From the NCBI RefSeq assembly GCF_004122735.1, contig NZ_SDIF01000029.1:1-64000 (forward strand): a DNA stretch of 64,000 nucleotides, in the 5' to 3' direction. The notes beneath the pieces are model-generated. The model saw only the letters and a list, made by a program, of their open reading frames with translations. It had not been told where the DNA came from and ran no database searches. Within the stretch, counting starts at the first letter, position 1. The number at the start of each line of letters is the position of its first letter. The stretch comes from Streptomyces sioyaensis. GTDB taxonomy: Bacteria > Actinomycetota > Actinomycetes > Streptomycetales > Streptomycetaceae. The translations under genes were made by a program, and so were the position numbers. Of the stretch, positions 32,379-41,599 are shown one piece after another.

Positions 32379-34766
32379 CTAGGTGCCGGTGAGGTGCTCG
32401 GGGCGCACCGGCGTCTTGTTGAGCTCCAGCCCGGTCGCGTTCCGGATCGCCGCGAGGACGGCCGGGGTGGACGACAGGGTGGGGGCCTCGCCGATGCCGC
32501 GCAGCCCGTAAGGGGCGTGCTCGTCGGCGAGTTCGAGCACATCGACCGGGATGGTCGGCGTGTCGAGGATGGTGGGGATGAGGTAGTCCGTGAAGGACGG
32601 GTTGCGCACCTTCGCGGTCTTGGGGTCGACGATGATCTCCTCCATGACGGCCACGCCCAGGCCCTGGGTGGTGCCGCCCTGGATCTGGCCGACGACGGAC
32701 AGCGGGTTGAGCGCCTTGCCGACGTCCTGCGCACAGGCGAGTTCGATGACCTTGACCAGGCCGAGCTCGGTGTCCACCTCCACCACCGCGCGGTGGGCGG
32801 CGAAGGAGTACTGGACGTGGCCGTTGCCCTGGCCGGTGCGCAGGTCGAACGCCTCGGTCGGGCGGTGCCGCCACTCCAGCTCCAGGTCGATCGCCTCGTC
32901 CTCCAGGACGTCCGCGATATCGGCCAGGACCTCTCCGCCGTCGGTGGTGACCTTGCCGCCCTCCAGCAGCAGTTCGGCGGTGGCCCACGCGGGGTGGTAC
33001 GTGCCGAACTTGGCGCGGCCGGTGGCCAGGACCTTCTCGCGCACCGCCTCGCAGGTGTGCTTCACCGCGCCGCCGGTCACATACGTCTGCCGGGAGGCGG
33101 AGGTGGAGCCGGCCGAGCCGACCTGGGTGTCGGCGGGCTGGATGCTGACCTGCTGGACGCCCAGTTCCGTACGGGCGATCTGGGCGTGCACGGTGATGCC
33201 GCCCTGGCCGACCTCCGCCATCGCGGTGTGGACCGTGGCGACCGGTTCGCCGCCGATGACCTCCATCCGCACCCGGGCGGTGGAGTAGTCGTCGAAGCCC
33301 TCGGAGAAGCCGACGTTCTTGATGCCGACGGCATAGCCGACCCCGCGGACCACGCCCTCGCCATGGGTGGTGTTGGACAGCCCGCCGGGCAGCGCGCGCA
33401 CATCGGCGCCCTCGCCGGCGGACAGCCACTGCTGCTCGGGCGGCAGCGGCATCGCCTTGACCCGGCGCAGCAGTTCGGCGACCGGCGCGGGCGAGTCGAC
33501 CTGCTGTCCGGTCGGCAGCAGCGTGCCCTGTTCCATGGCGTTGCGCTGCCGGAACTCGACCGGGTCCAGCCCCAGCTTCGCGGCGAGCTTGTCCATCTGC
33601 GCCTCGTAGGCGAAGCACGCCTGGACCGCGCCGAAGCCGCGCATCGCCCCGCAGGGCGGGTTGTTGGAGTACAGCGCGATGGCCTCGATGTCGACGTCGT
33701 CGACGACGTACGGGCCGACCGAGAGGGACGAGGCGTTGCCGACGACGGCCGGGGACGCGGAGGCGTAGGCGCCGCCGTCCAGCACGATCCGGCACTTCAT
33801 GTGGGTGAGCTTGCCGTCCTTGGTGGCGCCGTGCTCGTACCAGAGCCTGGCCGGGTGCCGGTGGACGTGGCCGAAGAAGGACTCGAACCGGTTGTAGACG
33901 ATCTTGACGGGCTTGCCGGTGCGCAGCGCCAGCAGGCAGGCGTGGATCTGCATCGACAGGTCCTCGCGGCCGCCGAAGGCGCCCCCGACGCCGGAGAGCG
34001 TCATCCGCACCTTCTCCTCGGGCAGGCCGAGGACCGGGGCGATCTGGCGGAGGTCGGAGTGCAGCCACTGGGTGGCGACGTACAGATCGACGCCGCCGTC
34101 CTCACCGGGCACCGCGAGGCCGGACTCCGGGCCGAGGAAGGCCTGGTCCTGCATGCCGAAGACGTACTCGCCGGAGACGATGACATCGGCCTTCTTGGCG
34201 GCCTCGTCCGCGTTGCCGCGGATGATCGGCTGGCGGTGCACGATGTTGGGGTGCGGCACATGGCCCGCGTGGTGGTCGGTGCGGTTCTCGTGGACCAGCG
34301 GTGCGCCCTCGGCGGTGGCGGAGGCCTCGTCGGTGACGACCGGCAGTTCGCAGTACTCGATCTTGATCTTGGCGGCGGCGCGGCGCGCGGTCTCCGGGTG
34401 GTCGGCGGCGACCAGCGCCACCGGCTCGCCGTGGTGGCGCACCTTGCCGTGCGCGAGCACCGGCGTGTCCTGGATCTCCAGGCCGTAGTTCTTCACGTCG
34501 GTGGGCAGGTCGTCGTAGGTCAGCACGGCGTACACACCGGGGGTCGCCAGCGCCTCGGCGGTGTCGATCGAGCGGATCTCGGCGTGTGCGGTGGTGCTGC
34601 GCAGCGTGAAGCCCCACAGCATGTCCTCGTGCCACATGTCCGAGGAGTAGGCGAATTCGCCGGTCACCTTGAGGGTGCCGTCCGGCCGCAGGGTGGATTC
34701 GCCGATCCCGGCCCTGGTCTTGCCGCCCTGGACGAGGCTGGTGGGGGTGCGGGTGACACCGGCCAT
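32379..34766 (-). CDS. Xanthine dehydrogenase molybdenum-binding subunit
   Basis: A 795-residue large subunit of a bacterial xanthine dehydrogenase. It has GVGGAFGGREDLSMQIHACL and RGFGAVQACFAYE in the Mo-pterin site, GSAGSTSASRQTYVTGGAV, and the catalytic Glu in YGLRGIGEAPTLS near the C-terminus. It hydroxylates hypoxanthine to xanthine and urate in the cytosol. ATG 34766 begins 5 bases after the FeS-subunit stop. All expected motifs are intact and length is normal for three-subunit enzymes. Confidence 0.95.
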   Translation of the reverse strand: MAGVTRTPTSLVQGGKTRAGIGESTLRPDGTLKVTGEFAYSSDMWHEDMLWGFTLRSTTAHAEIRSIDTAEALATPGVYAVLTYDDLPTDVKNYGLEIQDTPVLAHGKVRHHGEPVALVAADHPETARRAAAKIKIEYCELPVVTDEASATAEGAPLVHENRTDHHAGHVPHPNIVHRQPIIRGNADEAAKKADVIVSGEYVFGMQDQAFLGPESGLAVPGEDGGVDLYVATQWLHSDLRQIAPVLGLPEEKVRMTLSGVGGAFGGREDLSMQIHACLLALRTGKPVKIVYNRFESFFGHVHRHPARLWYEHGATKDGKLTHMKCRIVLDGGAYASASPAVVGNASSLSVGPYVVDDVDIEAIALYSNNPPCGAMRGFGAVQACFAYEAQMDKLAAKLGLDPVEFRQRNAMEQGTLLPTGQQVDSPAPVAELLRRVKAMPLPPEQQWLSAGEGADVRALPGGLSNTTHGEGVVRGVGYAVGIKNVGFSEGFDDYSTARVRMEVIGGEPVATVHTAMAEVGQGGITVHAQIARTELGVQQVSIQPADTQVGSAGSTSASRQTYVTGGAVKHTCEAVREKVLATGRAKFGTYHPAWATAELLLEGGKVTTDGGEVLADIADVLEDEAIDLELEWRHRPTEAFDLRTGQGNGHVQYSFAAHRAVVEVDTELGLVKVIELACAQDVGKALNPLSVVGQIQGGTTQGLGVAVMEEIIVDPKTAKVRNPSFTDYLIPTILDTPTIPVDVLELADEHAPYGLRGIGEAPTLSSTPAVLAAIRNATGLELNKTPVRPEHLTGT

Positions 34767-34771
34767 GGCGA

Positions 34772-35371
34772 TCAGGCCCCCTGTCCGGCGGTGTGGGAGT
34801 CGCCGCGGGCGGCCGCCAGCCGCACCGCGTCGAGGATCTTCTCGTAGCCCGTGCAGCGGCACAGGTTGCCCGACAGCGCCTCGCGGATATCGGCGTCCGA
34901 CGGGGAGCCGTTGCGCTCCAGCAGTTCATCGGCGGCGACCAGCAGACCCGGGGTGCAAAAACCGCACTGGACCGCACCGGCGTCGATGAATGCCTGCTGG
35001 ATCGGGGAGAGTTCGGCCTGCTCGCCGGCCTGCGAGCCGGCGGGCCGGGCCTGCCACTGCTGGGCCTCGGCCACGCTGGTGCCACAGACACCGGAGGCGC
35101 AGCCGCCCCCTTCCGCACGCTGCTTGGCGAAGTCCGCCAGGCCCTCGACGGTCACCACCTCGCGGCCCTCGACCTGGCCGGCCGCGACCAGGCAGGAACA
35201 CACCGGCACGCCGTCCAGACGGACCGTGCAGGACCCGCATTCGCCCTGCTCACAGGCGTTCTTGGAGCCCGGAAGCCCCATCCGCTCGCGGAGGACGTAC
35301 AGCAGGCTCTCGCCTTCCCATACGTCGTCGGCCTCCTGCCGGCGGCCGTTGACGGTGAATGTCACGCGCAC
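34772..35371 (-). CDS. Xanthine dehydrogenase 2Fe-2S subunit
   Basis: A 199-residue iron-sulfur subunit. The plant-type cluster has CEQGECGSC and a distal Cys in VPVCSCLV. The second cluster domain has QCGFCTPG and NLCRCTGYEKI. Between them is an inserted stretch (about residues 82-120, EGGGCASGVCGTSVAEAQQW) with two extra cysteines. GTG 35371 follows GGGAGG by 6 bases and overlaps the end of the FAD-subunit gene by 10 bases, so translation is coupled. Confidence 0.95.
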   Translation of the reverse strand: MRVTFTVNGRRQEADDVWEGESLLYVLRERMGLPGSKNACEQGECGSCTVRLDGVPVCSCLVAAGQVEGREVVTVEGLADFAKQRAEGGGCASGVCGTSVAEAQQWQARPAGSQAGEQAELSPIQQAFIDAGAVQCGFCTPGLLVAADELLERNGSPSDADIREALSGNLCRCTGYEKILDAVRLAAARGDSHTAGQGA

Positions 35372-36261
35372 TGTGCGCCTCCCTTTGAGCCGTGGGCGTT
35401 GCCGCGGTAGGACTCCCAGGTCCAGCCGAGGGTGCGGCGCGCCATGATGCCGACCGCGTGCCGGCGGTACGCGGCGCTGCCGCGCACGTCGTCGATCGGG
35501 TTGCAGGCGCCGGCGGCGAGCTGCGCGAACTGCTTGGCGACGGACGGCGGAATAGGGCTGCCCGAGTCCCAGAAGCCGCCCTCCTCCAGCGCCGCGGTGA
35601 GGAAGGCCTCGGCCTCCTTGGCGCGGACGGGGGTGGGCGCGGCGGAGCCGATGCCGGTGCGCACCGTCCGGGTCTCGGGGTGCAGCGCGATACCGAAGGC
35701 GCAGACCGCGATGACCATGGCGTTGCGGGTGCCGACCTTGGAGAACTGCTGCGGGCCGTCGGCCTTGGGCAGATGCACCGAGCGGATCAGCTCGTCGGGC
35801 GCCATCGCGTTGCGCTTGACGCCGGTGTAGAAGTCGTCGATCGGGATCATCCGGCGGCCGCGTACGGACTCCACCTCGACCTCGCAGCCGGCGGCCAGCA
35901 GCGCGGGGTGGGCGTCACCGGCCGGCGAGGCGGTGCCGAGGTTGCCGCCGACGCCGCCGCGGTTGCGGATCTGCGGGGAGGCCACCGTGTGCGAGGCCAG
36001 GGCGAGGCCGGGGAGCTCGGCCCGCAGGTTTTCCATGATCTGGGTGTAGGGCACGGAGGCGCCCAGGCGGACGGTCCTCTCGCCGACCTCCCACTCGTTC
36101 AGCTCACCGATGCGGTTCAGGTCGAGCAGGTACTCCGGGCGGCGGTGGTCGAAGTTGATCTCGACCATCACGTCCGTGCCGCCCGCGATGGGCACAGCGG
36201 TGGGGTGCTCGGCCTTGGCGGCGAGCGCCTCCTCCCAGCTGGCGGGGCGAAGGAAGTCCAT
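35362..36261 (-). CDS. Xanthine dehydrogenase FAD-binding subunit
   Basis: A 299-residue FAD subunit of the CO/xanthine dehydrogenase medium-chain family. FAD contacts are AVPIAGGTDVMVEI near residue 25-38 and ASPQIRNRGGVGGNLGTASPAGD near residue 100-122. A C-terminal CODH flavoprotein domain follows. It passes electrons from the iron-sulfur clusters to NAD+. ATG 36261 follows AGAGG. It is first in the FAD-FeS-Mo operon and divergent from PucR. A tandem 9-bp repeat lies directly in its leader. Confidence 0.95.
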   Translation of the reverse strand: MDFLRPASWEEALAAKAEHPTAVPIAGGTDVMVEINFDHRRPEYLLDLNRIGELNEWEVGERTVRLGASVPYTQIMENLRAELPGLALASHTVASPQIRNRGGVGGNLGTASPAGDAHPALLAAGCEVEVESVRGRRMIPIDDFYTGVKRNAMAPDELIRSVHLPKADGPQQFSKVGTRNAMVIAVCAFGIALHPETRTVRTGIGSAAPTPVRAKEAEAFLTAALEEGGFWDSGSPIPPSVAKQFAQLAAGACNPIDDVRGSAAYRRHAVGIMARRTLGWTWESYRGNAHGSKGGAQCA

Positions 36262-36272
36262 GGGGTGGCCTC

Positions 36273-36290
36273 TTCTACGAATTCTACGAA
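36273..36290. promoter_or_regulatory. Tandem direct repeat in xdh leader
   Basis: TTCTACGAA occurs twice back to back (36273-36281 and 36282-36290), ending 12 bases before the xdh start. Two TTCATGT repeats also lie further out (about 36357 and 36369). These are candidate binding sites for PucR or another purine regulator in the divergent promoter region. Confidence 0.5.
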
Positions 36291-36542
36291 TGTGCTGCGA
36301 AATCGGTCGCTCGGTGCTCATGGTGCGGACGCGGTGCTCTCGCCGCCATGGAGCGATTCATGTCTCGTTCATGTGATGAGGCTCAGTGAACGCTCCCGGA
36401 CCCGTCCGGTGCAGTCACCGAAACCATGAAGCGGTTGGCTGGCCAGGCCACCTGTCTTGTAGATTCGAACGAAAGTCGAGGCTTGGAAACCTCGCGGCAT
36501 TCCACCGGCAACACCAGACAGCAAAGAACGGCGGGCGAGGTC

Positions 36543-38198
36543 ATGCGGCTCCGCGTACTCCTGGATACCCACTCCCTGGGCCTCAGGCTCCTGGGAGGCG
36601 AGGAAGAACTGGATCGCACTGTACGCGGCGTGATGACCACCGACCTGCGCGATCCCAGCCGCTATCTCTCCGGCGGCGAACTGGTGCTGACCGGCCTGGC
36701 CTGGCACCGCGAGCCGGAGGACTCCGAGCCGTTCGTCCGCATCCTGGCCGCCGCGGGGGTCGCCGGACTCGCGGCGGGCGAGGCGGAGCTGGGCTCGGTC
36801 CCGGAGGATCTGATCGCGGCCTGCGCACGGCACCGGATGCCGCTGTTCTCGGTCGTCGAGGACGTCTCGTTCGCCTCCATCACCGAGCATGTCGTCCGCC
36901 AGGTCTCCAGCGAGCGGGCCGGCGATCTGGCGGCCGTGGTGGACCGCCACCGGCGGCTGATGACCTCCGCGGGCGGCGGCCCGGACGTGGTCCTGGACCT
37001 GCTCGGCTCCGACCTGGACCTGCGGGCCTGGGTGCTCTCCCCCACCGGGCGGCAGATCGCCGGCTCGACCCTGGCGGACGCCGGGCCGGAGCTGTCCGGT
37101 GAACTGGCCGCCCGGCTCGCGGGCGAGCACCTGGCGGCCGCCCGCACCGGCCGGCGCGGGCCGCACCGCGTCACCTTCGGTGGGGCCACCTTCTCGCTGT
37201 TCCCGATCCGCCAGGAGGGCCGTGACCTGCGCCAGACGGTGCTGAGCGACTGGCTGTTGGCCGTCGAGGCGGACGCCGGCGAGTGGTCGGAGGAGCGCCT
37301 GGACCTGCTGCACGGCGTCACCCAGCTGATCGCGGTGGAACGCGACCGGCGCGATGCGGCACGTACGGTCCGCCGCCGGCTCGCCCAGGAGGTGCTGGAG
37401 CTCGTCCAGGCCGGCGCCCCGCCCGCCGAGATCGCGGCCCGGCTGCGGGTGGCCGCCCCCGTGCTGCTGCCCGGCCTGGGCACCGCACCGCACTGGCAGC
37501 TCGTGGTGGCCCGGGTCGAGTGGGAGGACGGCGACGTCCCCGGCGGCCCCGTGGCGCAGAGCCTGCTGGAGGAGATGCTGGTCGACCCCGGCGTCGCCGG
37601 GCCCGAGCACTCCGACCGCATCGCCGTGGCGCACACCGGCGACGAGGCGGTGGCGCTGGTGCCGCTGCCCGTACCGGACGAGTCCCAGGACTCCTCGGCG
37701 ACGGGTCTGCACGCCGCGGAGCTGCTCCGGGTCGTCCAGGAGCCGCTCGCCCGCGGTCTGGACGACGACGGGCGGCTGACGGTCGGGGTGAGCGCCGCGG
37801 TGCACTCCGCGGAGGGCCTGCGCGGCGCCCTGGAGGAGGCCCGGCACGCCCGCCGGGTCGCCGCCGCCCGCAACGGCCGGGTCTGCGCCGCCGGGCACGA
37901 GGAGTTGGCCTCGCACGTCCTGCTGCTGCCGTTCGTGCCGGACGACGTCCGCCGGGCCTTCACCGCCCGGCTGCTGGACCCGCTCCGCGAGTACGACCGC
38001 AAGCACCGCGCCGAGCTGATCCCCACGCTGGAGGCGTTCTTGGACTGCGACGGCTCCTGGACCCGCTGCGCGACCCGTCTCCACCTGCATGTGAACACGC
38101 TCCGCTACCGGGTGGGCCGGATCGAGCAGCTCACCGGCCGCGACCTGTCCCGCCTGGAGGACAAGCTCGACTTCTTCCTCGCACTGCGGATGAGCTGA
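36543..38198 (+). CDS. pucR: PucR family transcriptional regulator
   Basis: A 551-residue regulator of the PucR/CdaR type. The N-terminal PucR domain (about 1-120) has GVMTTDLRDPSRYLSGGELVLTG and PLFSVVEDVSFASITEHV. A middle GGDEF-like module follows. The C-terminal HTH_30 reads TLEAFLDCDGSWTRCATRLH, then LHVNTLRYRVGRIEQLTGRD. Family members activate purine catabolism genes in response to pathway intermediates. ATG 36543 follows GGCGAGG. It is divergent from the xanthine dehydrogenase operon and is its likely regulator. Confidence 0.93.
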   Translation: MRLRVLLDTHSLGLRLLGGEEELDRTVRGVMTTDLRDPSRYLSGGELVLTGLAWHREPEDSEPFVRILAAAGVAGLAAGEAELGSVPEDLIAACARHRMPLFSVVEDVSFASITEHVVRQVSSERAGDLAAVVDRHRRLMTSAGGGPDVVLDLLGSDLDLRAWVLSPTGRQIAGSTLADAGPELSGELAARLAGEHLAAARTGRRGPHRVTFGGATFSLFPIRQEGRDLRQTVLSDWLLAVEADAGEWSEERLDLLHGVTQLIAVERDRRDAARTVRRRLAQEVLELVQAGAPPAEIAARLRVAAPVLLPGLGTAPHWQLVVARVEWEDGDVPGGPVAQSLLEEMLVDPGVAGPEHSDRIAVAHTGDEAVALVPLPVPDESQDSSATGLHAAELLRVVQEPLARGLDDDGRLTVGVSAAVHSAEGLRGALEEARHARRVAAARNGRVCAAGHEELASHVLLLPFVPDDVRRAFTARLLDPLREYDRKHRAELIPTLEAFLDCDGSWTRCATRLHLHVNTLRYRVGRIEQLTGRDLSRLEDKLDFFLALRMS

Positions 38199-38557
38199 CG
38201 CGCACGCCGGATGGGCCGACCGCGCCGACGTCCCGCTGAGGGCGTCGCGGCGGCGTCCCGCCGGTCCGCGGCCGGCCGGTGCCATCCGAGCGGCGCGATC
38301 CGGCGGTGTAATCCGGCGGACCCGGCATCCGCCGTTAGGGGTAACTCGATCGGGCGGCATCGCGGCGGTTGTGCCGGCCGCGGCCGCCCGCGCTTGCGCC
38401 GCAACGCGCCCGATCAGGGCCGCGCACCCCTTCCGTAGCGCGCACCTGGTGATTGTGAATTCATTCACCCGCCCCCTTGGCCCGGCGGCGGAGTTCGTGC
38501 TGAGATGCGCCCACGGCTTGCGATTTCCAGCTCAATGGCGCGCTTGGGGAGGGCAAC
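38199..38557. other. Intergenic region with operator-like palindrome
   Basis: The stretch between PucR and the TPR-like gene holds a palindrome GTGAAT-TC-ATTCAC at 38455-38468, about 90 bases before the next start, and three ATCCGGCGG/CATCCGCCG repeats near 38300. No gene is supported. Confidence 0.45.
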
Positions 38558-39427
38558 GTGGCGGATACCGCCATGCCAGAATCAGCGGATCCCGCGGATC
38601 CGGACCGTTCCGCGGATCCGGTGCCGGTCACCGTACCGAGACCCGCATCCGCACCGGAAGTGCCAACCGTCGCCACGGTCGAGGGGGACGATCCCCTCGA
38701 CCGTGCCGTGTGGCGACTGCGCTCCCGCGGCTGCTGGGACGACGCGGCCGCGCTGCTGGAGCCGCACGCCGTCCGTCACGCCCCGTCCGCGCTGCGCCGC
38801 GCGGCCCTCCTGGTCGAGCGCTGTGTGTTCACGACCACCGGCTGGGCCGAGGCCGAGGACGCGCTGCGCGGCGCCGAGGCCCTGGCGGGCGACGACGACG
38901 AGCGCGGCGGCGCGGCCTGCGAGCGCGGCCACCTCGCCTACGCCGCCACCGTCCTGGGCGTCCGGGACCGGGCCGACGAGGCGCGCTCGGCACTCGGCCG
39001 GGCCGCCGCGCTGCTGGCACCCACCGCGGCCGGCCGCCCGCTGCTGGACTTCCGCCGCGGGCTGATGGCCGAGCACGTCGCCGACAGCCCGGATGCGGCG
39101 CGCGCCGCCTACCGCCGCGCGCACGCCGGCGCCACCGCGCACGGCGACCACCTGCTGCTGTCCTTCACCTGGCGCCACCTGGCCGGACTCGCGCTGCGGG
39201 ACGGGGAGTTGGCGGAGGCCCGGCACGGTTTCGCCGAGTCGCTGCGGATCCGGGAGGAGCTGGGCTTCCTCATCGGTACGGCACCGGCCCTCGCGGCGCT
39301 GGCCGATGCCGCCCCGGAGGGCGACGCGGCCCGGCTGCGCGCCGAGGCGGCCCGGCTGTTCCGCCTCATGGGCGGGGTGCCGACCTGGCTCGCCGATCAT
39401 CTCTCCACGCCCGTCACGGCGACCTAG
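38558..39427 (+). CDS. TPR-like helical-repeat protein
   Basis: A 289-residue protein. After a disordered Pro/Asp-rich start (about 50 residues), it is made of helix pairs like tetratricopeptide repeats: DDAAALLEPHAVRHAPSALRR, AEDALRGAEALAGDDDERGG, AARAAYRRAHAGATAHGDHL, AEARHGFAESLRIREELGF. Such modules mediate protein contacts. GTG 38558 follows GGGGAGGG. A strong terminator follows. No catalytic domain is present; function unknown. Confidence 0.75.
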   Translation: MADTAMPESADPADPDRSADPVPVTVPRPASAPEVPTVATVEGDDPLDRAVWRLRSRGCWDDAAALLEPHAVRHAPSALRRAALLVERCVFTTTGWAEAEDALRGAEALAGDDDERGGAACERGHLAYAATVLGVRDRADEARSALGRAAALLAPTAAGRPLLDFRRGLMAEHVADSPDAARAAYRRAHAGATAHGDHLLLSFTWRHLAGLALRDGELAEARHGFAESLRIREELGFLIGTAPALAALADAAPEGDAARLRAEAARLFRLMGGVPTWLADHLSTPVTAT

Positions 39428-39470
39428 CCATATGGATCACGCTGCCCCCGGCCGCGGTCGCCGGGGACCC

Positions 39471-39515
39471 GGTGCCGGCCCACCACTCGCGCTCGGCGGG
39501 TGGTGGGCCGGCACC
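39471..39515 (+). terminator. Terminator after TPR-like gene
   Basis: Perfect 16-bp arms GGTGCCGGCCCACCAC (39471-39486) and GTGGTGGGCCGGCACC (39500-39515), 44 bases after the stop. Confidence 0.8.
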
Positions 39516-39843
39516 GTTCTCCAACGCCGGAGGGCGCTCCTCCGCTCGCCGTCAACCCCCCTTCCTCAGCCATGCCCGCAACCGGCCCGATTGGCTGGAT
39601 CTCGACGGTCCCCGGGGCGGATCGGCCGGGGTGTGACGGTTGCCGGGCCGGCCGACGGTCGACGCGCCGGGTGAACCGGGAGGTGGGACCATGGGGCGAA
39701 GGCCCGGGGCCGGGGTGTCTCCGCACGCCCCACAGGCCCCGAGAATGGCCGCAAGTCGCACTGTGAGGCGGCGGCGGGGGACAGGATGCTGGTCCGGGAC
39801 CAGCTGAGCCCCCACCCATTGGCTCAGCCTTTCGGGAGGCCAC
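39516..39843. other. Intergenic region before methyltransferase
   Basis: About 330 bases without a convincing gene. Presumably carries the methyltransferase promoter; no clear -35/-10 pair was identified. Confidence 0.35.
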
Positions 39844-40719
39844 ATGACAGCAGGAGTGACCAACACGACCGCGGGAACCGACTGGGGCAAGGCGGATTTC
39901 GAGGCGATTTACAACTGCCCGGATCCCCGCCGGTACTTCACCACCCTGCAGCCCCTGGACTACCAGATTCCGCACCACGGCCAAGCGGTGTTCCGCACCG
40001 TGACCGAGACACTGCGGCGCCACCGCAGTGACCGCCCACCACTCAACGTCGTCGACCTCTGCTGCTCATACGGGGTCAACGCCGCACTGCTCAACCACCA
40101 GCTGTCCCTCTCCGACCTCTACGACCGCTACACCGCGCTCCGCCCGGACGTGCCGACAACCCGTCAACTCATCGACGAGGACCGCACGTTCTTCGCCAGC
40201 CGGCGGCGTGCCGAGTCCGTACGCATCACCGGCATCGACGCGGCGGACCGCGCGGTCGGCTACGCCCGCGACGTCGGTCTCCTCGACCACGGATTCGCGG
40301 AGAATCTGGAGCTCGACGAGCCGAGCCCACAGTTGCGGCGCGTGCTGGCCGACACCGATCTGATCACCGTCACCGGTGGCGTCGGCTACATCACCGCGAC
40401 CACGTTCACCCGTCTCTTCGACTGCGTCTCGTCACCGCCCTGGGTCGCCGCGTTCGTGCTGCGCACGGTGTCCTACCGCCCGGTCTCCGCCCTGCTGGCC
40501 CGGGCCGGACTGGTCACGGAGAAGCTCACCACCCGTACGTTCCGCCAGCGGCGGTTCGCCGACGGGGATGAGCGGCGGGGGGCGTTCGAGGCGCTCGCCG
40601 GACACGGCCTGTCCACCACGGGCAAGGAATCCGACGGCTTCTACCACGCCGATCTCTATCTCTCCCGGCCCGCCGCCGACGTCGCGGCGCTGCCTCTGGA
40701 AGAGCTGCTGCCCGGCTGA
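39844..40719 (+). CDS. Class I SAM-dependent methyltransferase-like protein
   Basis: A 291-residue protein. Motif I of the Rossmann SAM fold is NVVDLCCSYGVNAALL (about residue 65-80), with an acidic strand end VRITGIDAADRAVGYARDVG (about 120-140) and VLADTDLITVTGGVGYIT as the motif III-like strand. The C-terminal half (VAAFVLRTVSYRPVSALLAR, GFYHADLYLSR) matches no specific subfamily known to me. ATG 39844 follows GGGAGG. It converges with the GntR gene, 13 bases apart. Substrate unknown. Confidence 0.75.
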   Translation: MTAGVTNTTAGTDWGKADFEAIYNCPDPRRYFTTLQPLDYQIPHHGQAVFRTVTETLRRHRSDRPPLNVVDLCCSYGVNAALLNHQLSLSDLYDRYTALRPDVPTTRQLIDEDRTFFASRRRAESVRITGIDAADRAVGYARDVGLLDHGFAENLELDEPSPQLRRVLADTDLITVTGGVGYITATTFTRLFDCVSSPPWVAAFVLRTVSYRPVSALLARAGLVTEKLTTRTFRQRRFADGDERRGAFEALAGHGLSTTGKESDGFYHADLYLSRPAADVAALPLEELLPG

Positions 40720-40732
40720 ACCACCGGACGGT

Positions 40733-41428
40733 TCAGTGCGGGTGCCGGGCCGCCGAGACATGCGCGCGGGCGATCCGCTCGGCGACCGCGAACTCCTGGG
40801 CGCTCAGGGCGTCGAGCAGCTCGTGGTGTTCGGCGGCATCGGCCAGCAGCTCGGCCGCGCGCCCGGAGCCGGCGGCCGGCGGCCACTGGGACCGGCGCAG
40901 CAGATCGCCGGTGACCTCGGTGAGCCGGCGGTTGCCGGTGAGCGACATCAGCGCGTCATGGAAGGCGTGGTCGGCCTCGGCATAGCCGACCCGGTCGCCA
41001 CCGGCGGCGGCCGCCACGCCCGCCGCGGCCAGCGGGCGCAGCTCCTCCCAGCGCTGCGGGGGCAGCGCCCGGGCCAGCCGGATGATCGCGGGCACCTCCA
41101 GCATCGCCCGGACCTCGGCCAGCTCGGCGAGGTCGCGGGCGCTGCGCTCGGCGACCCGGAAGCCGCGGTTGGGCACCACCTCGACGGCGCCCTCACCCGC
41201 GAGCTGCTGCATGGCCTCGCGGACCGGGGTCGCGGAGACGCCGTAGCGCTCGCCGAGCGCGGGCGCGGAGTAGACCTCGCCCGGGGTCAGCTCGCCGTCG
41301 ACCAGCGCACGGCGCAGTGCGGCCAGCACCTGGCCGCGGACGGAGTGCCGCCGGGGCACGCCGGGACCGGGCTGCGCTGGCACCCACCCACGCACACACG
41401 GCTGCGGTTCCGCTGTGCCCTGCTCCAT
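40733..41428 (-). CDS. GntR family (FadR/FCD subgroup) transcriptional regulator
   Basis: A 231-residue regulator. The winged helix (about residues 28-90) reads RGQVLAALRRALVDGELTPG, SAPALGERYGVSATPVREAM, QQLAGEGAVEVVPNRGFRV. The C-terminal FCD helical domain contains the Asp/His metal ligands in YAEADHAFHDALM and EHHELLDAL. ATG 41428 is 8 bases after AGGAGG. It is divergent from fhuF. FCD regulators usually bind an organic acid; target and ligand are unknown. Confidence 0.92.
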   Translation of the reverse strand: MEQGTAEPQPCVRGWVPAQPGPGVPRRHSVRGQVLAALRRALVDGELTPGEVYSAPALGERYGVSATPVREAMQQLAGEGAVEVVPNRGFRVAERSARDLAELAEVRAMLEVPAIIRLARALPPQRWEELRPLAAAGVAAAAGGDRVGYAEADHAFHDALMSLTGNRRLTEVTGDLLRRSQWPPAAGSGRAAELLADAAEHHELLDALSAQEFAVAERIARAHVSAARHPH

Positions 41429-41555
41429 GACGATTCCTCCTGACGTTCCCAGCACCATAGGCGGCGCGGGCCGCCCTGCACATCCGAACCGGCCGGGGAA
41501 CCCCCGGGGGCCGCGAGGACTGGCGTTCGGCAGGCGCGGGTAAGGTCCTCGGGTA

Positions 41556-41570
41556 AGGTAAGGCTTACCT
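41556..41570. promoter_or_regulatory. Iron box (DmdR/IdeR-type operator)
   Basis: AGGTAAG-G-CTTACCT is a perfect 7-bp inverted repeat with one central base and closely resembles the actinobacterial DmdR/IdeR/DtxR iron box core. It lies 30 bases before fhuF, so repression by iron is expected. Confidence 0.75.
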
Positions 41571-41599
41571 CTGACGCTCGCGATTCGGTGGTCTCCCCC

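Noticed and set aside
39500..39766. 88-codon plus-strand frame before the methyltransferase
   Set aside because: Pro/Arg/Gly-rich shadow-type composition, no ribosome site, no similarity to a known family.
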